Of a stretch of DNA of 64,000 bases, positions 19,390 through 30,072 are shown one piece after another (positions within the stretch are counted from its first letter, which is position 1; each line of letters starts with the position of its first letter). The position numbers and the translations under genes were made by a program. The notes below the pieces were generated by a model that saw only the letters and a list, made by a program, of their open reading frames with translations, did no database searches and had not been told where the DNA came from. The stretch comes from Pseudoalteromonas piscicida (GTDB lineage Bacteria > Pseudomonadota > Gammaproteobacteria > Enterobacterales > Alteromonadaceae). The stretch spans positions 2,334,501 through 2,398,500 of the forward strand of contig NZ_CP011924.1 in NCBI RefSeq assembly GCF_000238315.3, written 5' to 3'.

Positions 19390-20192
19390 CAGATAAAGTA
19401 CATCTCGGACACAGAGCGCGTAAACGCTTTGGTCAAAACTTCTTAAATGACAACAATATTATCGACAAGATAGTAACCGCTATCGATCCTAAACCAGAAG
19501 ATAATCTGGTTGAAATTGGTCCTGGTTTAGGTGCTATCACTGAGCCTGTTTGTGATTTAAGTGGTCACCTAACCGTTGTAGAACTCGATAAAGATCTTGC
19601 CGAGCGCTTGATCCATCATCCATTCTTGGGACCTAAATTAACGGTTCACCAAGGTGACGCGATGAAGTTTGACTTCTCTTCTTTAATCAAAGAAGGGGAA
19701 AAGCTGAAGATCTTTGGTAACTTACCTTACAACGTATCAACCCCTTTGCTATTTCACTTATTTGAATTTGCCGACCAGGTCGAGCATATGCACTTTATGC
19801 TGCAAAAAGAAGTGGTTAACCGTATGGTTGCAGGCCCTGGCAGTAAAGCCTTTGGTCGCTTAAGCGTAATGACGCAGTACTATTGTCACGCTATTCCCGT
19901 GATTGAAGTACCACCACATTGCTTTAAACCGGCACCAAAAGTTGACTCGGCAGTGGTTCGATTGATCCCAAAAGATCCGTCACAACGTACAGCCAAAAGC
20001 ACTAAACTTTTGAATACTGTTTGCTTAGAAGCGTTCAACCAACGTCGTAAGACACTAATAAATAGCTTATCGAACCTGTTAACCGAAGAGCAGTTGCGAA
20101 ACTTGGGTATCGACCCTACGCTTCGCGCTGAAAACCTGTCGCTTAACCAGTTTATTGAAATTGCAAATTGGATATATGACAACTCAAACTAA
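19386..20192 (+). CDS. rsmA: 16S rRNA (A1518/A1519) dimethyltransferase RsmA/KsgA
   Basis: 268 residues. It dimethylates two adenines in helix 45 of 16S rRNA late in 30S assembly. SAM-binding motifs are seen as [22 protein letters not shown] (motif I) and VVELDKDL, with the catalytic [11 protein letters not shown] (N-L-P-Y motif IV). The C-terminal domain has [12 protein letters not shown]. It starts inside pdxA and its own 3' end overlaps the apaG start by 17 bases. Confidence 0.97.
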   Translation: MTDKVHLGHRARKRFGQNFLNDNNIIDKIVTAIDPKPEDNLVEIGPGLGAITEPVCDLSGHLTVVELDKDLAERLIHHPFLGPKLTVHQGDAMKFDFSSLIKEGEKLKIFGNLPYNVSTPLLFHLFEFADQVEHMHFMLQKEVVNRMVAGPGSKAFGRLSVMTQYYCHAIPVIEVPPHCFKPAPKVDSAVVRLIPKDPSQRTAKSTKLLNTVCLEAFNQRRKTLINSLSNLLTEEQLRNLGIDPTLRAENLSLNQFIEIANWIYDNSN

Positions 20193-20565
20193 TATTGGCT
20201 CACCGATCAAAGTATCGGTAGAGACCTTTTACGTTGAAGCGCAATCACAGCCTGAAAAGGACAAATATGTGTTTGCCTACACCATTACCATCAAAAACCA
20301 TAGCTTATGTAACGCTAAGCTACATAGTCGTTATTGGCTCATTACCGATGCTAATGGCAAAGAGACCGAAGTAGAAGGTGATGGTGTTGTCGGTGAGCAG
20401 CCCACTATTCGTCCTGGCGAGAGCTATCAGTACACCAGCGGCGCGGTGCTCGATACCCCAGTTGGTACGATGGAAGGGTATTATTTAATGCGTAATGAGT
20501 TTGGCACCGAGTTTAAAGCGCCAATCAATGTATTTAGACTCTCCTGTCCAAATATTTTGCATTGA
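20176..20565 (+). CDS. apaG: ApaG (Co2+/Mg2+ efflux-associated protein)
   Basis: 129 residues from the ATG at 20176; a TTG at 20155 would add seven residues without similarity to the family. It is a fibronectin-III-like immunoglobulin fold with the family signatures [42 protein letters not shown] and GTMEGYY. The biochemical role is unsettled; the name reflects cobalt/magnesium phenotypes in Salmonella CorD/ApaG. It overlaps rsmA, the usual coupling. Confidence 0.93.
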   Translation: MTTQTNIGSPIKVSVETFYVEAQSQPEKDKYVFAYTITIKNHSLCNAKLHSRYWLITDANGKETEVEGDGVVGEQPTIRPGESYQYTSGAVLDTPVGTMEGYYLMRNEFGTEFKAPINVFRLSCPNILH

Positions 20566-20664
20566 TACCGTTTTTATTTTGCGGAAGCGGGTTTACCCCG
20601 CGTTCCTCATACGTGCTAGACATCAGAATAAAAACATTGAGTTATAAAAAACCACAGGTAATAA

Positions 20665-21462
20665 ATGGCAAAATACGCAATTGGAGACCTGCAAGGCTGC
20701 TTCACTCCACTCATCGGGCTACTCGATCAAGTCAACTTTAACCCAAGCCAAGACCATTTATACTTTGTCGGTGACATCATCGCCAGAGGCCCAGATTCGC
20801 TTGCTTGCTTAGAGTTCCTCTATCAACACGCAGGCTCTATTAGCATTACACTCGGCAATCACGATCTCCACTTTTTAGCCTGTCTTGCTTTGGGAGTCGC
20901 TCCAAACCCAAAAGATCAATTAGACGCGGTTTTTGCCAGCCCTAAACGTCAGAAATATGCAGATTTATTACGTGCACAGCCACTGGCTATTTGGCTTGAA
21001 ACACAGCAGACTTTTATTTCTCATGCTGGTATTCATCCAAGCTGGAATATTACGCAAGCGCTAGAATATGCGCGCTTTGCCGAAGCCATTTATCAATCGA
21101 CAAAAGCCCCTGAGTTTTACGCCAATATGTACGGCGCTCACCCAGGACTTGAGCTCGATAAGCTCAGTGAACAAGATAAGTTTAAAGCCATTGTTAACGT
21201 CTTCACTCGAATGCGCTTTCTAAAACAAAATGGCGAACTGGATCTTAAGAACAAGTCTGGCCTAAAAGATGCGGCAGGTCTCACTCCGTGGTTTGAGCTC
21301 AGCCAAACACCAACCGACACAACCCTACTTTTCGGCCACTGGGCTGCTTTGGAAGGCGAAACCAACAAGAAAAATATTATTGCCTTAGACACTGGCTGCG
21401 TGTGGGGAGGTCCTATGACGATGATAAATATCGACAGTGGCGAAAAGTACCAGCACAATTAG
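20665..21462 (+). CDS. apaH: Symmetrical bis(5'-nucleosyl)-tetraphosphatase ApaH
   Basis: 265 residues, calcineurin-like phosphoesterase. It hydrolyses Ap4A to two ADP and is known in E. coli to remove Np4 caps from RNA. Metal motifs are present: GDLQGC (the GDLQG form seen in many ApaH), GDIIARGPDS, LGNHDLH and ISHAGIHP; FGHWAALEG completes the site. A 99-bp gap separates it from apaG, larger than the other joins, and contains a small GCGGG/CCCGC hairpin near 20590-20605, so it may have partial independent control. Confidence 0.95.
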   Translation: MAKYAIGDLQGCFTPLIGLLDQVNFNPSQDHLYFVGDIIARGPDSLACLEFLYQHAGSISITLGNHDLHFLACLALGVAPNPKDQLDAVFASPKRQKYADLLRAQPLAIWLETQQTFISHAGIHPSWNITQALEYARFAEAIYQSTKAPEFYANMYGAHPGLELDKLSEQDKFKAIVNVFTRMRFLKQNGELDLKNKSGLKDAAGLTPWFELSQTPTDTTLLFGHWAALEGETNKKNIIALDTGCVWGGPMTMINIDSGEKYQHN

Positions 21463-21633
21463 GCTATTTAACTTTCCTAAGTCGAATCTAGGGTAATCAC
21501 CCACTTTAACTTTTATTAAACTAGGCTACACTCGAAGAAAACGTGAAGCTTATACTTTTTATCCGTTGAGCTGCTATTTTTTGTAATCCGACCTTTTTTA
21601 CTGAAATTTTTTGTCACATCTGCTATAAAATAC

Positions 21634-21660
21634 TTAACTTATCCGCAATAAATCCGATAA
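21634..21660 (+). promoter_or_regulatory. Probable FliA (sigma28) promoter of the chemoreceptor gene
   Basis: TTAACTTA (21634-21641), 11 bp, then TCCGATAA (21653-21660), 36 bases before the chemoreceptor ATG. The -10 element matches the consensus GCCGATAA at seven of eight positions and the spacing is exact. Chemoreceptor genes are usual FliA targets. Confidence 0.55.
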
Positions 21661-21696
21661 GTATCCGTATTGCTTTGTAAATTTTGTAGGACAGCT

Positions 21697-23712
21697 ATGA
21701 ATTTGACTGTTAGCCAACGTATTTGGGGTGGTTTTATTACCATCACCTTGTTGCTTCTTCTTATCGGGGGCAATTCTTTATTTAGAATTGCGAACATTGA
21801 CAACTCAACTCAACAGGTTAATAACCTCTCTTTACCAGCACTCTCTAAAAGCTCTGCTCTACAAGTAGAGTTCACTTTAATGAGCAAAATGGCTCAGGGA
21901 AGTTTTTATGCACGTTCGGAGACTGAACTAGCGACGCTAAAACAGCAATTTGCAGAGCGCCAGAAGATCTTTGACAAAACCTATTCAGAGCTGCAGCAGG
22001 TCGTTGCCGCTAATAATAAATTGTCCTCAAGCAGTCGTGATGTTGGCAAAAGTTATGATGCGTTCGTAAAAGCCATGAACAGCTTGGTAAACGAGAAAAC
22101 AACTGAGCTTTCGTTACGGGACAAATTAAAAGAGCAGTTATCAACTATTGATGTTGCCGCAGAAGATGCGACTATGGTGACGGTTGATATCATTGATTTG
22201 GATGGCTTAGAAGATGCTGACAAACGCGCTTTTCAAGCTGCAAATAACTTAGAAAATAACTTTTCTTCTGTTGTGACTAGCGCCAACGATATTGTTACTG
22301 TTGAAGACATCAATACATTGGAAATTGTAAGTAGAGATCAAAGCTATCTCGTTGAAGAGCTAGGTCGTAATATTGATTTAATGTGTGGCCCCGTTAGCGC
22401 GCTTGATAGCAGTTTGTTTGCTGATCTCGAAGGCTATTACACTAATTTAAAAGGTGCAGTTACCGGCAGCAACAGCATCGCGGAAAATCAAAAACGCTTG
22501 ATCAACGCATTAGCTGAAACGCGTAAGGAATTATCCGACGCCGAGAAAACCACAAAAGCCGCTCTGTCTCAGCTAGATGACTTACTCTCCGAAGCAAGCC
22601 AAGTCGCCTTTAACTTACAACAAGGTGTACGTGCCGATGTAGGCACAGCAAACCTATGGACTTGGATTGGAATGATAGTAGCAACGCTAATGGCAGTCGG
22701 CGTAGCTTACATTACCGTTAGCCGAATCACAAAACCACTATCGGAAGTAAACCGAGTTTTAAACATTGTCGCCAGTGGTGATATGACACAGCGCTTAGAT
22801 GACACGGCAAAAGATGAATTTGGTGAATTATCTAGAAGCTGTAACACCCTAATCTCTAGCTTACGTGAACTTATCACTGGCATTATTTCTCGTTCGACAC
22901 AGCTTGCTGCAGCGTCCGAAGAAACATCGACTATTACTACAGAATCCAGCCAAGCAATTAAGAATCAGCAGGCACAAGTAGAGCAAGCAGCTACCGCTAC
23001 AACTGAGATGAGTAGCACCTCTCACGGTGTTAGTAACAGCGCGCATCAAGCATTACAAGAAATTAAAAATGCTGATAAAGAAGCGGAGCGTGTTAAAGGT
23101 ATTTCACATGAGAACAAACACACTATTGAGCAACTCGCAAGGGAAGTGGATGAAGCCTCTCGCGTGATTAACAAACTGCACCAAGACAGCGCGTCGATAG
23201 GCAGTATTTTGGATGTTATCCGTGGCATTGCCGAGCAAACTAACCTCCTTGCGCTAAACGCTGCAATCGAAGCCGCGCGTGCAGGAGAACAGGGTCGTGG
23301 CTTCGCGGTAGTGGCAGACGAAGTGCGCTCGCTTGCAAGTAAGACTCAAGAGTCAACTCAAGAAATTCAAGCAATGATTGAATCCTTACAAGCCGGTGCC
23401 GAAGAAGCGGTAGGCGCAATGTCGAAAGGCAAACAGCAGGCGGAGTCGTGCGTAACTCAGAGCGACCTTGCTAACGAAGCGCTAAACTCTATCACTGCAG
23501 CTGTTTCTCAGGCTCATGATGTGAGTGAAGAGATTGCAAACGCGGCGAATGAGCAACAGCAGGTAGCGCAGGAAATCAGTGAACGTTTGGAATCGATTGT
23601 AACAATCGCAGAGCAAACAGCTGAAGGCGCGAGCCAAACCTCAATCTCTAGTTCTGAGGTTGCTAAACTCGCCGAAGAGTTACGCTTATCAGTAGAGCAG
23701 TTTAAGGTTTAA
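21697..23712 (+). CDS. Methyl-accepting chemotaxis protein
   Basis: 671 residues from the ATG at 21697, preceded by AGGACAGCT; a TTG 27 bases upstream lacks a ribosome site. Membrane span 1 is about 9-28. A periplasmic, mostly helical sensor domain of about 290 residues follows. Span 2 is about 319-341, then a HAMP domain ([21 protein letters not shown]) and the cytoplasmic signalling hairpin. The tip has the invariant [21 protein letters not shown], at about 509. There is no C-terminal CheR-tethering pentapeptide (ends VEQFKV). The ligand is unknown. It sits alone with its own probable FliA promoter. Confidence 0.95.
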   Translation: MNLTVSQRIWGGFITITLLLLLIGGNSLFRIANIDNSTQQVNNLSLPALSKSSALQVEFTLMSKMAQGSFYARSETELATLKQQFAERQKIFDKTYSELQQVVAANNKLSSSSRDVGKSYDAFVKAMNSLVNEKTTELSLRDKLKEQLSTIDVAAEDATMVTVDIIDLDGLEDADKRAFQAANNLENNFSSVVTSANDIVTVEDINTLEIVSRDQSYLVEELGRNIDLMCGPVSALDSSLFADLEGYYTNLKGAVTGSNSIAENQKRLINALAETRKELSDAEKTTKAALSQLDDLLSEASQVAFNLQQGVRADVGTANLWTWIGMIVATLMAVGVAYITVSRITKPLSEVNRVLNIVASGDMTQRLDDTAKDEFGELSRSCNTLISSLRELITGIISRSTQLAAASEETSTITTESSQAIKNQQAQVEQAATATTEMSSTSHGVSNSAHQALQEIKNADKEAERVKGISHENKHTIEQLAREVDEASRVINKLHQDSASIGSILDVIRGIAEQTNLLALNAAIEAARAGEQGRGFAVVADEVRSLASKTQESTQEIQAMIESLQAGAEEAVGAMSKGKQQAESCVTQSDLANEALNSITAAVSQAHDVSEEIANAANEQQQVAQEISERLESIVTIAEQTAEGASQTSISSSEVAKLAEELRLSVEQFKV

Positions 23713-23782
23713 CGATCTAACCTGAGCTTTGAGCTGGAAACAGTCTCAAAGCTTTAGGGGGTTTATCAAAACCACCAAGCAT

Positions 23783-23811
23783 AAAAAACCCATGCATGGC
23801 ATGGGTTTTTT
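23783..23811. terminator. Bidirectional terminator between the chemoreceptor gene and tkt
   Basis: A perfect 13-bp stem (AAAAAACCCATGC, 3-base loop, complement ending TTTTTT). It has A and T tracts on both flanks, so it can end both the plus-strand chemoreceptor mRNA and the minus-strand tkt mRNA. Confidence 0.9.
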
Positions 23812-23826
23812 GTTTCTTTTCTTTGA

Positions 23827-25821
23827 TTATGCAAACAATGCGTTTGCCTTCTCAACGATATTTTCTACCGTAAAGCCGAATAGCTTGAATAGCTCATCAG
23901 CAGGCGCTGACTCACCAAACGTTGTCATACCAACGATAGCACCATTTAGGCCTACATATTTATACCAGAAGTCCTCAATACCCGCTTCGATAGCGACGCG
24001 ACGCGTTACTGAGCTTGGTAGTACGCTTTCTTTGTATGCTGGAGATTGCGCATCAAAAATGTCCGTTGAAGGCATAGACACAACACGTACCTTTTTACCT
24101 TCTGCACGAAGCTTATCCGCAGACTCCACCGCAAGTTGCACTTCAGAACCGGTTGCAATAAGGATGATTTCAGGCTCACCATCACAAGATAGTACATAAC
24201 CACCTTGCTTAATCGCTGCAACTTGCTCAGCGGTACGTGGCTGCTGCGCAAGACCTTGACGGGTAAATACCAGTGCAGATGGGCCATCAGCGCGTTCAAC
24301 CGCTTGCTGCCAAGCAACTGCTGACTCAACTTGGTCACATGGACGCCAGCTCGCTAGGTTTGGCGTAGTCCGTAAGTTCGCCATTTGTTCTACTGGCTGA
24401 TGTGTTGGACCATCTTCACCAAGACCGATTGAATCATGGGTATACACAAAGATGCTTCTTTGCTTCATCAATGCAGCCATACGTACGGCATTACGCGCAT
24501 ATTCCATAAACATCAGGAACGTCGCACCGTAAGGGATAAAGCCTCTGTGCAGTGCAATACCGTTCATGATGGCAGACATACCAAATTCACGCACACCGTA
24601 GAAAATATAGTTACCCGCAGCATCTTCTGCCGTTAAGCCTTTAGATTGATCCCAAAGTGTTAAGTTAGAACCCGCAAGGTCAGCAGAGCCACCCATAAAC
24701 TCAGGTAGAATTGGACCATAAGCATTCAATGCATTTTGTGATGCTTTACGAGTTGCAGGGTTTGCAGGATTCGCTTGAAGCTCTGCGATATACGCTTCTG
24801 TTTTCTCTGACCAGTCTGCTGGAAGCTCGCCTTTCATGCGACGCTCAAATTCAGCAGCAAGCTCAGGGTAATGCATTTGGTATTCAGTGAACTTAATCAA
24901 CCAGTCACTCTGTTGATTTTGACCACGCGCTGTTGCGTCCCATTTTGCGTACACATCTTCTGGTACTTCAAATGCGCCGTGTTCCCAACCAAGGAATTCA
25001 CGTGCTGCTTTGATTTCATCATCACCTAGCGGTGCACCGTGACAATCATGGCTACCTGATTTGTTTGGTGAACCATAACCGATAACCGTTTTACAACAAA
25101 TAAGAGTTGGCTTACCAGACTCTGCTTGCGCCGCTTCGATAGCGGCTTTAATCGCATCGCTATCGTGGCCATCAACACCGGCGATAACATGCCAACCATA
25201 AGACTCAAAACGTTTAGGTGTATCGTCGCTAAACCAACCTTCAACTTCACCGTCGATTGAAATACCGTTGTCATCCCAAAACGCAATCAGTTTGCCAAGA
25301 CCAAGAGTACCCGCTAGTGAACAAGCTTCGTGTGAGATACCTTCCATCAAACAACCATCACCTAAGAATGCATAGGCATAGTGATTAACGATGTCGTAAT
25401 CTTCACGGTTAAACTGTGCAGCCAATGCTTTTTCAGCAATCGCCATACCTACCGCATTAGTAATACCCTGACCTAATGGGCCAGTGGTAGTTTCAATACC
25501 TGGTGCGTAACCATATTCTGGGTGGCCTGGTGTTTTTGAGTGTAGCTGACGGAAGTTTTTGATGTCATCAATTGATAAGTCATAACCCGACAAATGCAAC
25601 AATGAATAAATTAACATCGAGCCATGACCGTTTGATAATACGAAGCGATCTCTGTCGAACCACTCAGGATTACTTGGGTTGTGCTTTAAAAAATCGCGCC
25701 AAAGTACTTCTGCGATGTCCGCCATGCCCATAGGGGCTCCTGGGTGGCCAGACTTGGCCTTTTGTACAGCGTCCATGGAAAGAACGCGAATTGCATTAGC
25801 AAGTTCTTTGCGAGATGGCAT
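23827..25821 (-). CDS. tkt: Transketolase
   Basis: 664 residues from the ATG at 25821, which has AGGAG six bases upstream; a farther ATG at 25866 adds 15 residues foreign to the family. It is the thiamine-diphosphate enzyme of the pentose phosphate pathway, transferring two-carbon ketol units. Motifs: [50 protein letters not shown] (ThDP/Mg2+), DGHDSDAI, and in the pyrimidine domain [17 protein letters not shown] with [17 protein letters not shown]. It diverges from metK. Confidence 0.97.
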   Translation of the reverse strand: MPSRKELANAIRVLSMDAVQKAKSGHPGAPMGMADIAEVLWRDFLKHNPSNPEWFDRDRFVLSNGHGSMLIYSLLHLSGYDLSIDDIKNFRQLHSKTPGHPEYGYAPGIETTTGPLGQGITNAVGMAIAEKALAAQFNREDYDIVNHYAYAFLGDGCLMEGISHEACSLAGTLGLGKLIAFWDDNGISIDGEVEGWFSDDTPKRFESYGWHVIAGVDGHDSDAIKAAIEAAQAESGKPTLICCKTVIGYGSPNKSGSHDCHGAPLGDDEIKAAREFLGWEHGAFEVPEDVYAKWDATARGQNQQSDWLIKFTEYQMHYPELAAEFERRMKGELPADWSEKTEAYIAELQANPANPATRKASQNALNAYGPILPEFMGGSADLAGSNLTLWDQSKGLTAEDAAGNYIFYGVREFGMSAIMNGIALHRGFIPYGATFLMFMEYARNAVRMAALMKQRSIFVYTHDSIGLGEDGPTHQPVEQMANLRTTPNLASWRPCDQVESAVAWQQAVERADGPSALVFTRQGLAQQPRTAEQVAAIKQGGYVLSCDGEPEIILIATGSEVQLAVESADKLRAEGKKVRVVSMPSTDIFDAQSPAYKESVLPSSVTRRVAIEAGIEDFWYKYVGLNGAIVGMTTFGESAPADELFKLFGFTVENIVEKANALFA

Positions 25822-25951
25822 GAATTCTCCTACCTTTAAATGTGTTTCGCGGGGGTTTGAGCCCATTCTTACTTATTTATATGGCTAACTGCAACGGCAA
25901 AGGCCATAAAAAAACGGGTACAGACGGACTTTTTCCGACCATTAAAAAAGT

Positions 25952-25982
25952 TTGCACAATTTTGGACGTCTAGGCGTAAAAT
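25952..25982 (+). promoter_or_regulatory. Putative MetJ operator in the metK promoter
   Basis: Two adjacent 8-bp units GGACGTCT (25964-25971) and AGGCGTAA (25972-25979) match the met box AGACGTCT at seven and five positions. They lie between a possible -35 TTGCAC (25952-25957) and -10 TAAAAT (25977-25982), though the 19-bp spacing is long. A second possible -10, TAGAAT, lies at 26010-26015. metK is a classical MetJ target. Confidence 0.45.
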
Positions 25983-26081
25983 AACTAGTCAATGCCTAGG
26001 TTTTTTGGTTAGAATACGCCCCTTAATTTTTCGCGCTGTCCCTGATGTTTGTGAAGCGCAATATTTGTGAGCATAAATACA

Positions 26082-27233
26082 ATGGCTAAACATTTATTTA
26101 CTTCTGAATCTGTTTCTGAGGGCCATCCAGATAAAATCGCCGATCAGATCTCTGATGCGGTTCTAGATGCCATCCTTGAGCAAGATCCAAAAGCACGTGT
26201 TGCGTGTGAAACTTACGTTAAAACCGGTATGGTTATGGTTGGTGGTGAAATCACAACTAGCGCTTGGGTTGATATCGAGGAATTAACTCGTAAGACCGTG
26301 CGTGAAATTGGTTACACACACTCTGACATGGGCTTTGACGCTGATTCATGTGCAATCCTTAACACCATTGGTAAGCAATCACCTGATATCAACCAAGGTG
26401 TTGATCGTTCTCGTCCAGAAGAACAAGGTGCTGGTGACCAAGGTCTAATGTTTGGTTACGCGTGTAACGAAACTGACGTACTTATGCCTGCGCCTATCAC
26501 TTACTCACACCGTCTAGTTCAGCGACAAGCGCAAGTTCGTAAAGACGGTACGCTACCTTGGTTACGTCCAGACGCTAAGTCTCAGGTAACATTCGCGTAC
26601 GAAAACGGTAAAGCAGTAGGTATCGACGCAGTCGTATTATCTACCCAGCACTGTGATTCTGTATCACAAGCTGACCTTGTAGAAGCGGTGATGGAAACTA
26701 TCATTAAGCCTACATTACCTGCAGAACTTATCACTGAAGCAACTAAGTTCTTCATCAACCCAACTGGCCGTTTCGTTATCGGTGGTCCTATGGGTGACTG
26801 TGGTCTAACTGGTCGTAAAATCATCGTAGATACATACGGCGGTATGGCTCGTCACGGTGGTGGTGCGTTCTCTGGTAAAGATCCATCAAAAGTTGACCGT
26901 TCTGCGGCTTACGCAGCACGTTACGTTGCAAAGAACATTGTTGCAGCTGGCCTTGCTGACAAGTGTGAGATCCAAGTGTCTTACGCAATCGGTGTTGCTG
27001 AGCCAACTTCTATCAGCGTAGAAACTTTCGGTACAGCTAAGCTTGATGAGTCGCGTTTAATCGAACTTATCCGCGCGCACTTCGACTTACGTCCTTACGG
27101 TCTAATCACTATGCTAGACCTTGAGCGTCCAATTTATCAGCCTACTGCTGCTTACGGCCACTTTGGTCGTGAAGAGTTCCCTTGGGAAGCAACTGATAAA
27201 GCTGACGCACTACGTGCAGCTGCAGGCCTATAA
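26082..27233 (+). CDS. metK: S-adenosylmethionine synthetase
   Basis: 383 residues from the ATG at 26082, matching the family start [22 protein letters not shown]; a GTG five codons upstream is less likely. It makes SAM from methionine and ATP. Visible signatures: [17 protein letters not shown] (ATP site) and [23 protein letters not shown] (phosphate-binding loop). The codon use is strongly biased to highly expressed codons (GGT, CGT, GTA), unlike neighbouring regulators. A strong terminator follows. Confidence 0.98.
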   Translation: MAKHLFTSESVSEGHPDKIADQISDAVLDAILEQDPKARVACETYVKTGMVMVGGEITTSAWVDIEELTRKTVREIGYTHSDMGFDADSCAILNTIGKQSPDINQGVDRSRPEEQGAGDQGLMFGYACNETDVLMPAPITYSHRLVQRQAQVRKDGTLPWLRPDAKSQVTFAYENGKAVGIDAVVLSTQHCDSVSQADLVEAVMETIIKPTLPAELITEATKFFINPTGRFVIGGPMGDCGLTGRKIIVDTYGGMARHGGGAFSGKDPSKVDRSAAYAARYVAKNIVAAGLADKCEIQVSYAIGVAEPTSISVETFGTAKLDESRLIELIRAHFDLRPYGLITMLDLERPIYQPTAAYGHFGREEFPWEATDKADALRAAAGL

Positions 27234-27251
27234 TCCCCTGCTGCAAAAAGT

Positions 27252-27278
27252 AAAAAAGGCGCCAAATGCGCCTTTTTT
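27252..27278 (+). terminator. Rho-independent terminator of metK
   Basis: AAAAAAGGCGC, loop CAAAT, GCGCCTTTTTT: an 11-bp stem with a T-run, 18 bases after the metK stop. The A-run on the left side lets it also serve the convergent HDOD gene. Confidence 0.92.
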
Positions 27279-27297
27279 AATGCCCGTAAATAATCCC

Positions 27298-28143
27298 CTA
27301 CCCAATAAATACTTCGTCGACATCATCTTTTAAGTTTTGATACTCATCTTCATGTAGATTTAGCTCAATCATCACCTTATCTTTAAATAGATACCAATCC
27401 GCTGCGCTTCTAAAATGTTTTGCTTCGAAACAGAGGTTTTCAGCCAGTTTAAGTGCCGCAAAGGTTTGCACATGTTGTGCATTTTTTTGCTCTTCAAGAT
27501 AGCTAACGTCATGGTGGCGTAAAATCATCTGGCATATTTCTTTGGGTAAGTGCCAAGACGTCGCAAGGAAGTAGCCTATCACAGTGTGAGGCACTGGGTA
27601 CTTTTGCTGCTCATAGTAAATCAGTGTTTGCTCAGGCCGCTCTATAGACTGCTTTATTACCTCTGCGTAGTCAGGATATTTTACGGCCATTGCAGGGATC
27701 CCGGCATCGTGAAACAGTCCCAGCAGCTGCAAATTCTCCATCGGTAATGATGCCTTTAAATGATGTCCAACCACCATCGCTGCTTTTGAAATATCCGCAG
27801 CGTTATCCCAAAACTGCTGCAGTGAAATACAGCACTTTGACTGCTCAAACGCATTTTTAAGCAAATACCCTGTCACTAGCTGCGTAATACAGGTAACGCC
27901 CAAAAACATCACTGCTTGTTTTATATCTGTGATTGTACGGGCAAGACCATAAGCAGGTGAATTAATTACCTTTAACACCGCAGCTGACGCACCAACATCT
28001 GCCGCAATAATATCCGCCACGGTAAATAACTCAGGCTCAGGTTGTGATAATTCATTTTGTAAGGCTTGTAATATTTCAGGCTTAGCAGGTAAGTTAAATC
28101 CGCCGCGCAAATCATTCAGCACTTTATCGTCTATATCGATCAT
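27298..28143 (-). CDS. HDOD-domain signalling protein
   Basis: 281 residues, cytoplasmic. The HDOD domain covers about 15-210: LPAKPEILQALQNEL, then IIAADVGASAAVLKVINSPAYGLARTITDIKQAVMFLGV, then the central GLFHDAGIPAMA, where true HD hydrolases would have HDIG-type residues plus further ligands. HDOD proteins are usually non-catalytic regulators of c-di-GMP-linked or motility pathways in marine gammaproteobacteria. Start ATG has GAGG ten bases upstream. It is downstream of ygiF on the same strand but separated by that gene's terminator. Confidence 0.88.
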   Translation of the reverse strand: MIDIDDKVLNDLRGGFNLPAKPEILQALQNELSQPEPELFTVADIIAADVGASAAVLKVINSPAYGLARTITDIKQAVMFLGVTCITQLVTGYLLKNAFEQSKCCISLQQFWDNAADISKAAMVVGHHLKASLPMENLQLLGLFHDAGIPAMAVKYPDYAEVIKQSIERPEQTLIYYEQQKYPVPHTVIGYFLATSWHLPKEICQMILRHHDVSYLEEQKNAQHVQTFAALKLAENLCFEAKHFRSAADWYLFKDKVMIELNLHEDEYQNLKDDVDEVFIG

Positions 28144-28220
28144 TGGGCTACCTCAGAATTGATACACCCAAGTTTAGTTCATCGCCTGATATTTGCAGTA
28201 TTGATTGTTATGAAGTGGTA

Positions 28221-28246
28221 CAAAAAAGCGGGATAAAACCCCGCTT
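28221..28246 (-). terminator. Rho-independent terminator after ygiF
   Basis: Read on the minus strand: AAGCGGG, loop GTTTTAT, CCCGCTT then a T-run (TTTT). It lies just after the ygiF stop. Confidence 0.8.
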
Positions 28247-28253
28247 AATTTGG

Positions 28254-29774
28254 TTAAAACCAATATGGCTCGCTATGCATGGAAGATTGTCGACTTTGCT
28301 CCATAGCACTTATCAAAAAGTCTGATTTTTGCTTGAGCCATGCCTGCACTTCTTGCAGTTCATCTGCGTTTTGGCTTTGGCAAAGCTGATATAGATACGC
28401 CAGTGTTTCTAGCTCATAAATACCATAAACGATATCAATCCAAGGCGTTCTAAACGCTTTGCGTGCTTCTTTATCGTAAAGCTTGCCCAGACAGTTACCG
28501 CTTAGTAGTGTGTTTTCTAGCTTTATTCTGACATGTAGATAATCTCTTTCAGAAAGCGATTTATCCTGTGGAAGCAAGTTTTTCAACTCTTGCCAGTCTT
28601 TATCAAATAATTGGCTTGCGATTTCTGTGACCGGTAGCTCTGCTGCACTCAACGCTTTTTGATCCCAGTTTTTACGCCACGCTCTATCAACAAGCCAACG
28701 AGTAAGTGAAAGGATCAAACGGTTATAACGAGTGCAATGAAATAAATCTTCAATGTCTGTCGGTGTCGGCTGAACATCTTGTAAATCGGTAATGACCTGC
28801 GCCAATTCAGGAAACTGATTAAGTTTCTTATAATAAGCATGACGCTTTGAGGTATAGGTTTTTAAATGAATTGCATTTTCGACCCAAGCAAGTTCTGACA
28901 ACAACCATTTTAACTCATTGCGAATACTCTCAGTCGAGCTTTTATCAACGATGTCATCGAACAACCAAAATGCGTGGCGGATAAGCGAAACTCCATCAAT
29001 AACTCGTTTTAATGTCTTGAGACTTGGTTTATTAAAATAGCACTGCTCATGTTTTTGGACGAACTGAATACCATAACTGACTGTCGCAATTAGCGCTTGT
29101 TCTTGCGTTACCTGAGACTTGAGCGGTACAAACCCTATAAACTTATTTGGTTTTAGAGGTTTATCATCGGCAATTCGATATCCTCTGGCGGCCTTTGAGT
29201 ATAGTCCCAAGCGCATACCAGCTTGTTTAATTAGGTGATCGGCTAATAAGAAAAGATCTTCTTTGTTTCCCTCAATCAACTCTATTTCAAGCTCATTGAT
29301 TGGCTCCATCTTCCCTTGTGCTGATATTTCCCCTTTATCCAACACGACTTCGATTTTGGTTCCTGAATCCGTTTCGATTAACCAAGTACGACGAATAAAA
29401 TTCGTACTGAAGATCGGGAATATGTTTTCTGCAATAGACTCAAGTTGCATACCGTGAGGCCAAATATTCGCGTCAAACGCTAACAAGTCAGGACGTCCTG
29501 ACTGAATAGGTAAATTGTACTCAGGTCGTTGATGTAACCCTCCTACAACTTCTCCCGCAAGCTTAATCGTTTGCTCGCATTCATCATTGCAACAACGCGT
29601 TCTTAGACCGATATCTAGCGCACGCAATTCACGATTTGGCGTGTCAAAGTAGGCGTTAGTTAAGTTTTTAGCAGGCTTGTTAGTGACCGTTTTTGCAAAC
29701 TGTGTGATGAGTGCAGGGATCAGCGGAACTTCATTATCTGAAACCAAAAATTTCAGTTCTATTTCAGTGTCCAT
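28254..29774 (-). CDS. ygiF: CYTH-CHAD protein, inorganic triphosphatase (YgiF-like)
   Basis: 506 residues. The N-terminal CYTH domain (about 1-200) begins with the signature EIELKF, followed by the charged tunnel residues (AYFDTPNRELRA, GLRTR, QTIKL, INELEIEL). A CHAD domain (about 215-500) is helical and His/Arg/Lys-rich. E. coli YgiF hydrolyses inorganic triphosphate to pyrophosphate and phosphate. CHAD domains bind polyphosphate. It is head to head with the ygiM-like gene, an arrangement also found in E. coli. Confidence 0.9.
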   Translation of the reverse strand: MDTEIELKFLVSDNEVPLIPALITQFAKTVTNKPAKNLTNAYFDTPNRELRALDIGLRTRCCNDECEQTIKLAGEVVGGLHQRPEYNLPIQSGRPDLLAFDANIWPHGMQLESIAENIFPIFSTNFIRRTWLIETDSGTKIEVVLDKGEISAQGKMEPINELEIELIEGNKEDLFLLADHLIKQAGMRLGLYSKAARGYRIADDKPLKPNKFIGFVPLKSQVTQEQALIATVSYGIQFVQKHEQCYFNKPSLKTLKRVIDGVSLIRHAFWLFDDIVDKSSTESIRNELKWLLSELAWVENAIHLKTYTSKRHAYYKKLNQFPELAQVITDLQDVQPTPTDIEDLFHCTRYNRLILSLTRWLVDRAWRKNWDQKALSAAELPVTEIASQLFDKDWQELKNLLPQDKSLSERDYLHVRIKLENTLLSGNCLGKLYDKEARKAFRTPWIDIVYGIYELETLAYLYQLCQSQNADELQEVQAWLKQKSDFLISAMEQSRQSSMHSEPYWF

Positions 29775-30072
29775 TAGGGCAGTGTTTTACCTATTTGTCT
29801 AAGGGAGGATCAAAATATACAAAGGAGGCTAAGTTTGCAATCTTTTTATCCGATGAGAAGTGCACCAAATATGCGCTAAATCAATAGATAGTCAGGCTAA
29901 TTTCGCTGAACATCAACGGATCAATAACACTGAATCATTGCGTTAAATGCTGCAATTTTCATTATGTAATCAATTATTTCGCGCCATTCAAAATAAACAA
30001 AGCCTTGCTATTAGGCCGCGAAATCCCTACTATTTTGTAAACTTTACGACCCAAAGAATAAAAGGCCCACGC

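Noticed and set aside
20590..20610. GCGGG/CCCGC hairpin between apaG and apaH as a terminator
   Set aside because: The stem is only five bases and there is no T-run; apaH may still be cotranscribed.
23729..24199. 156-codon frame on the plus strand
   Set aside because: It runs through the tkt terminator and is antisense to the tkt 3' end.
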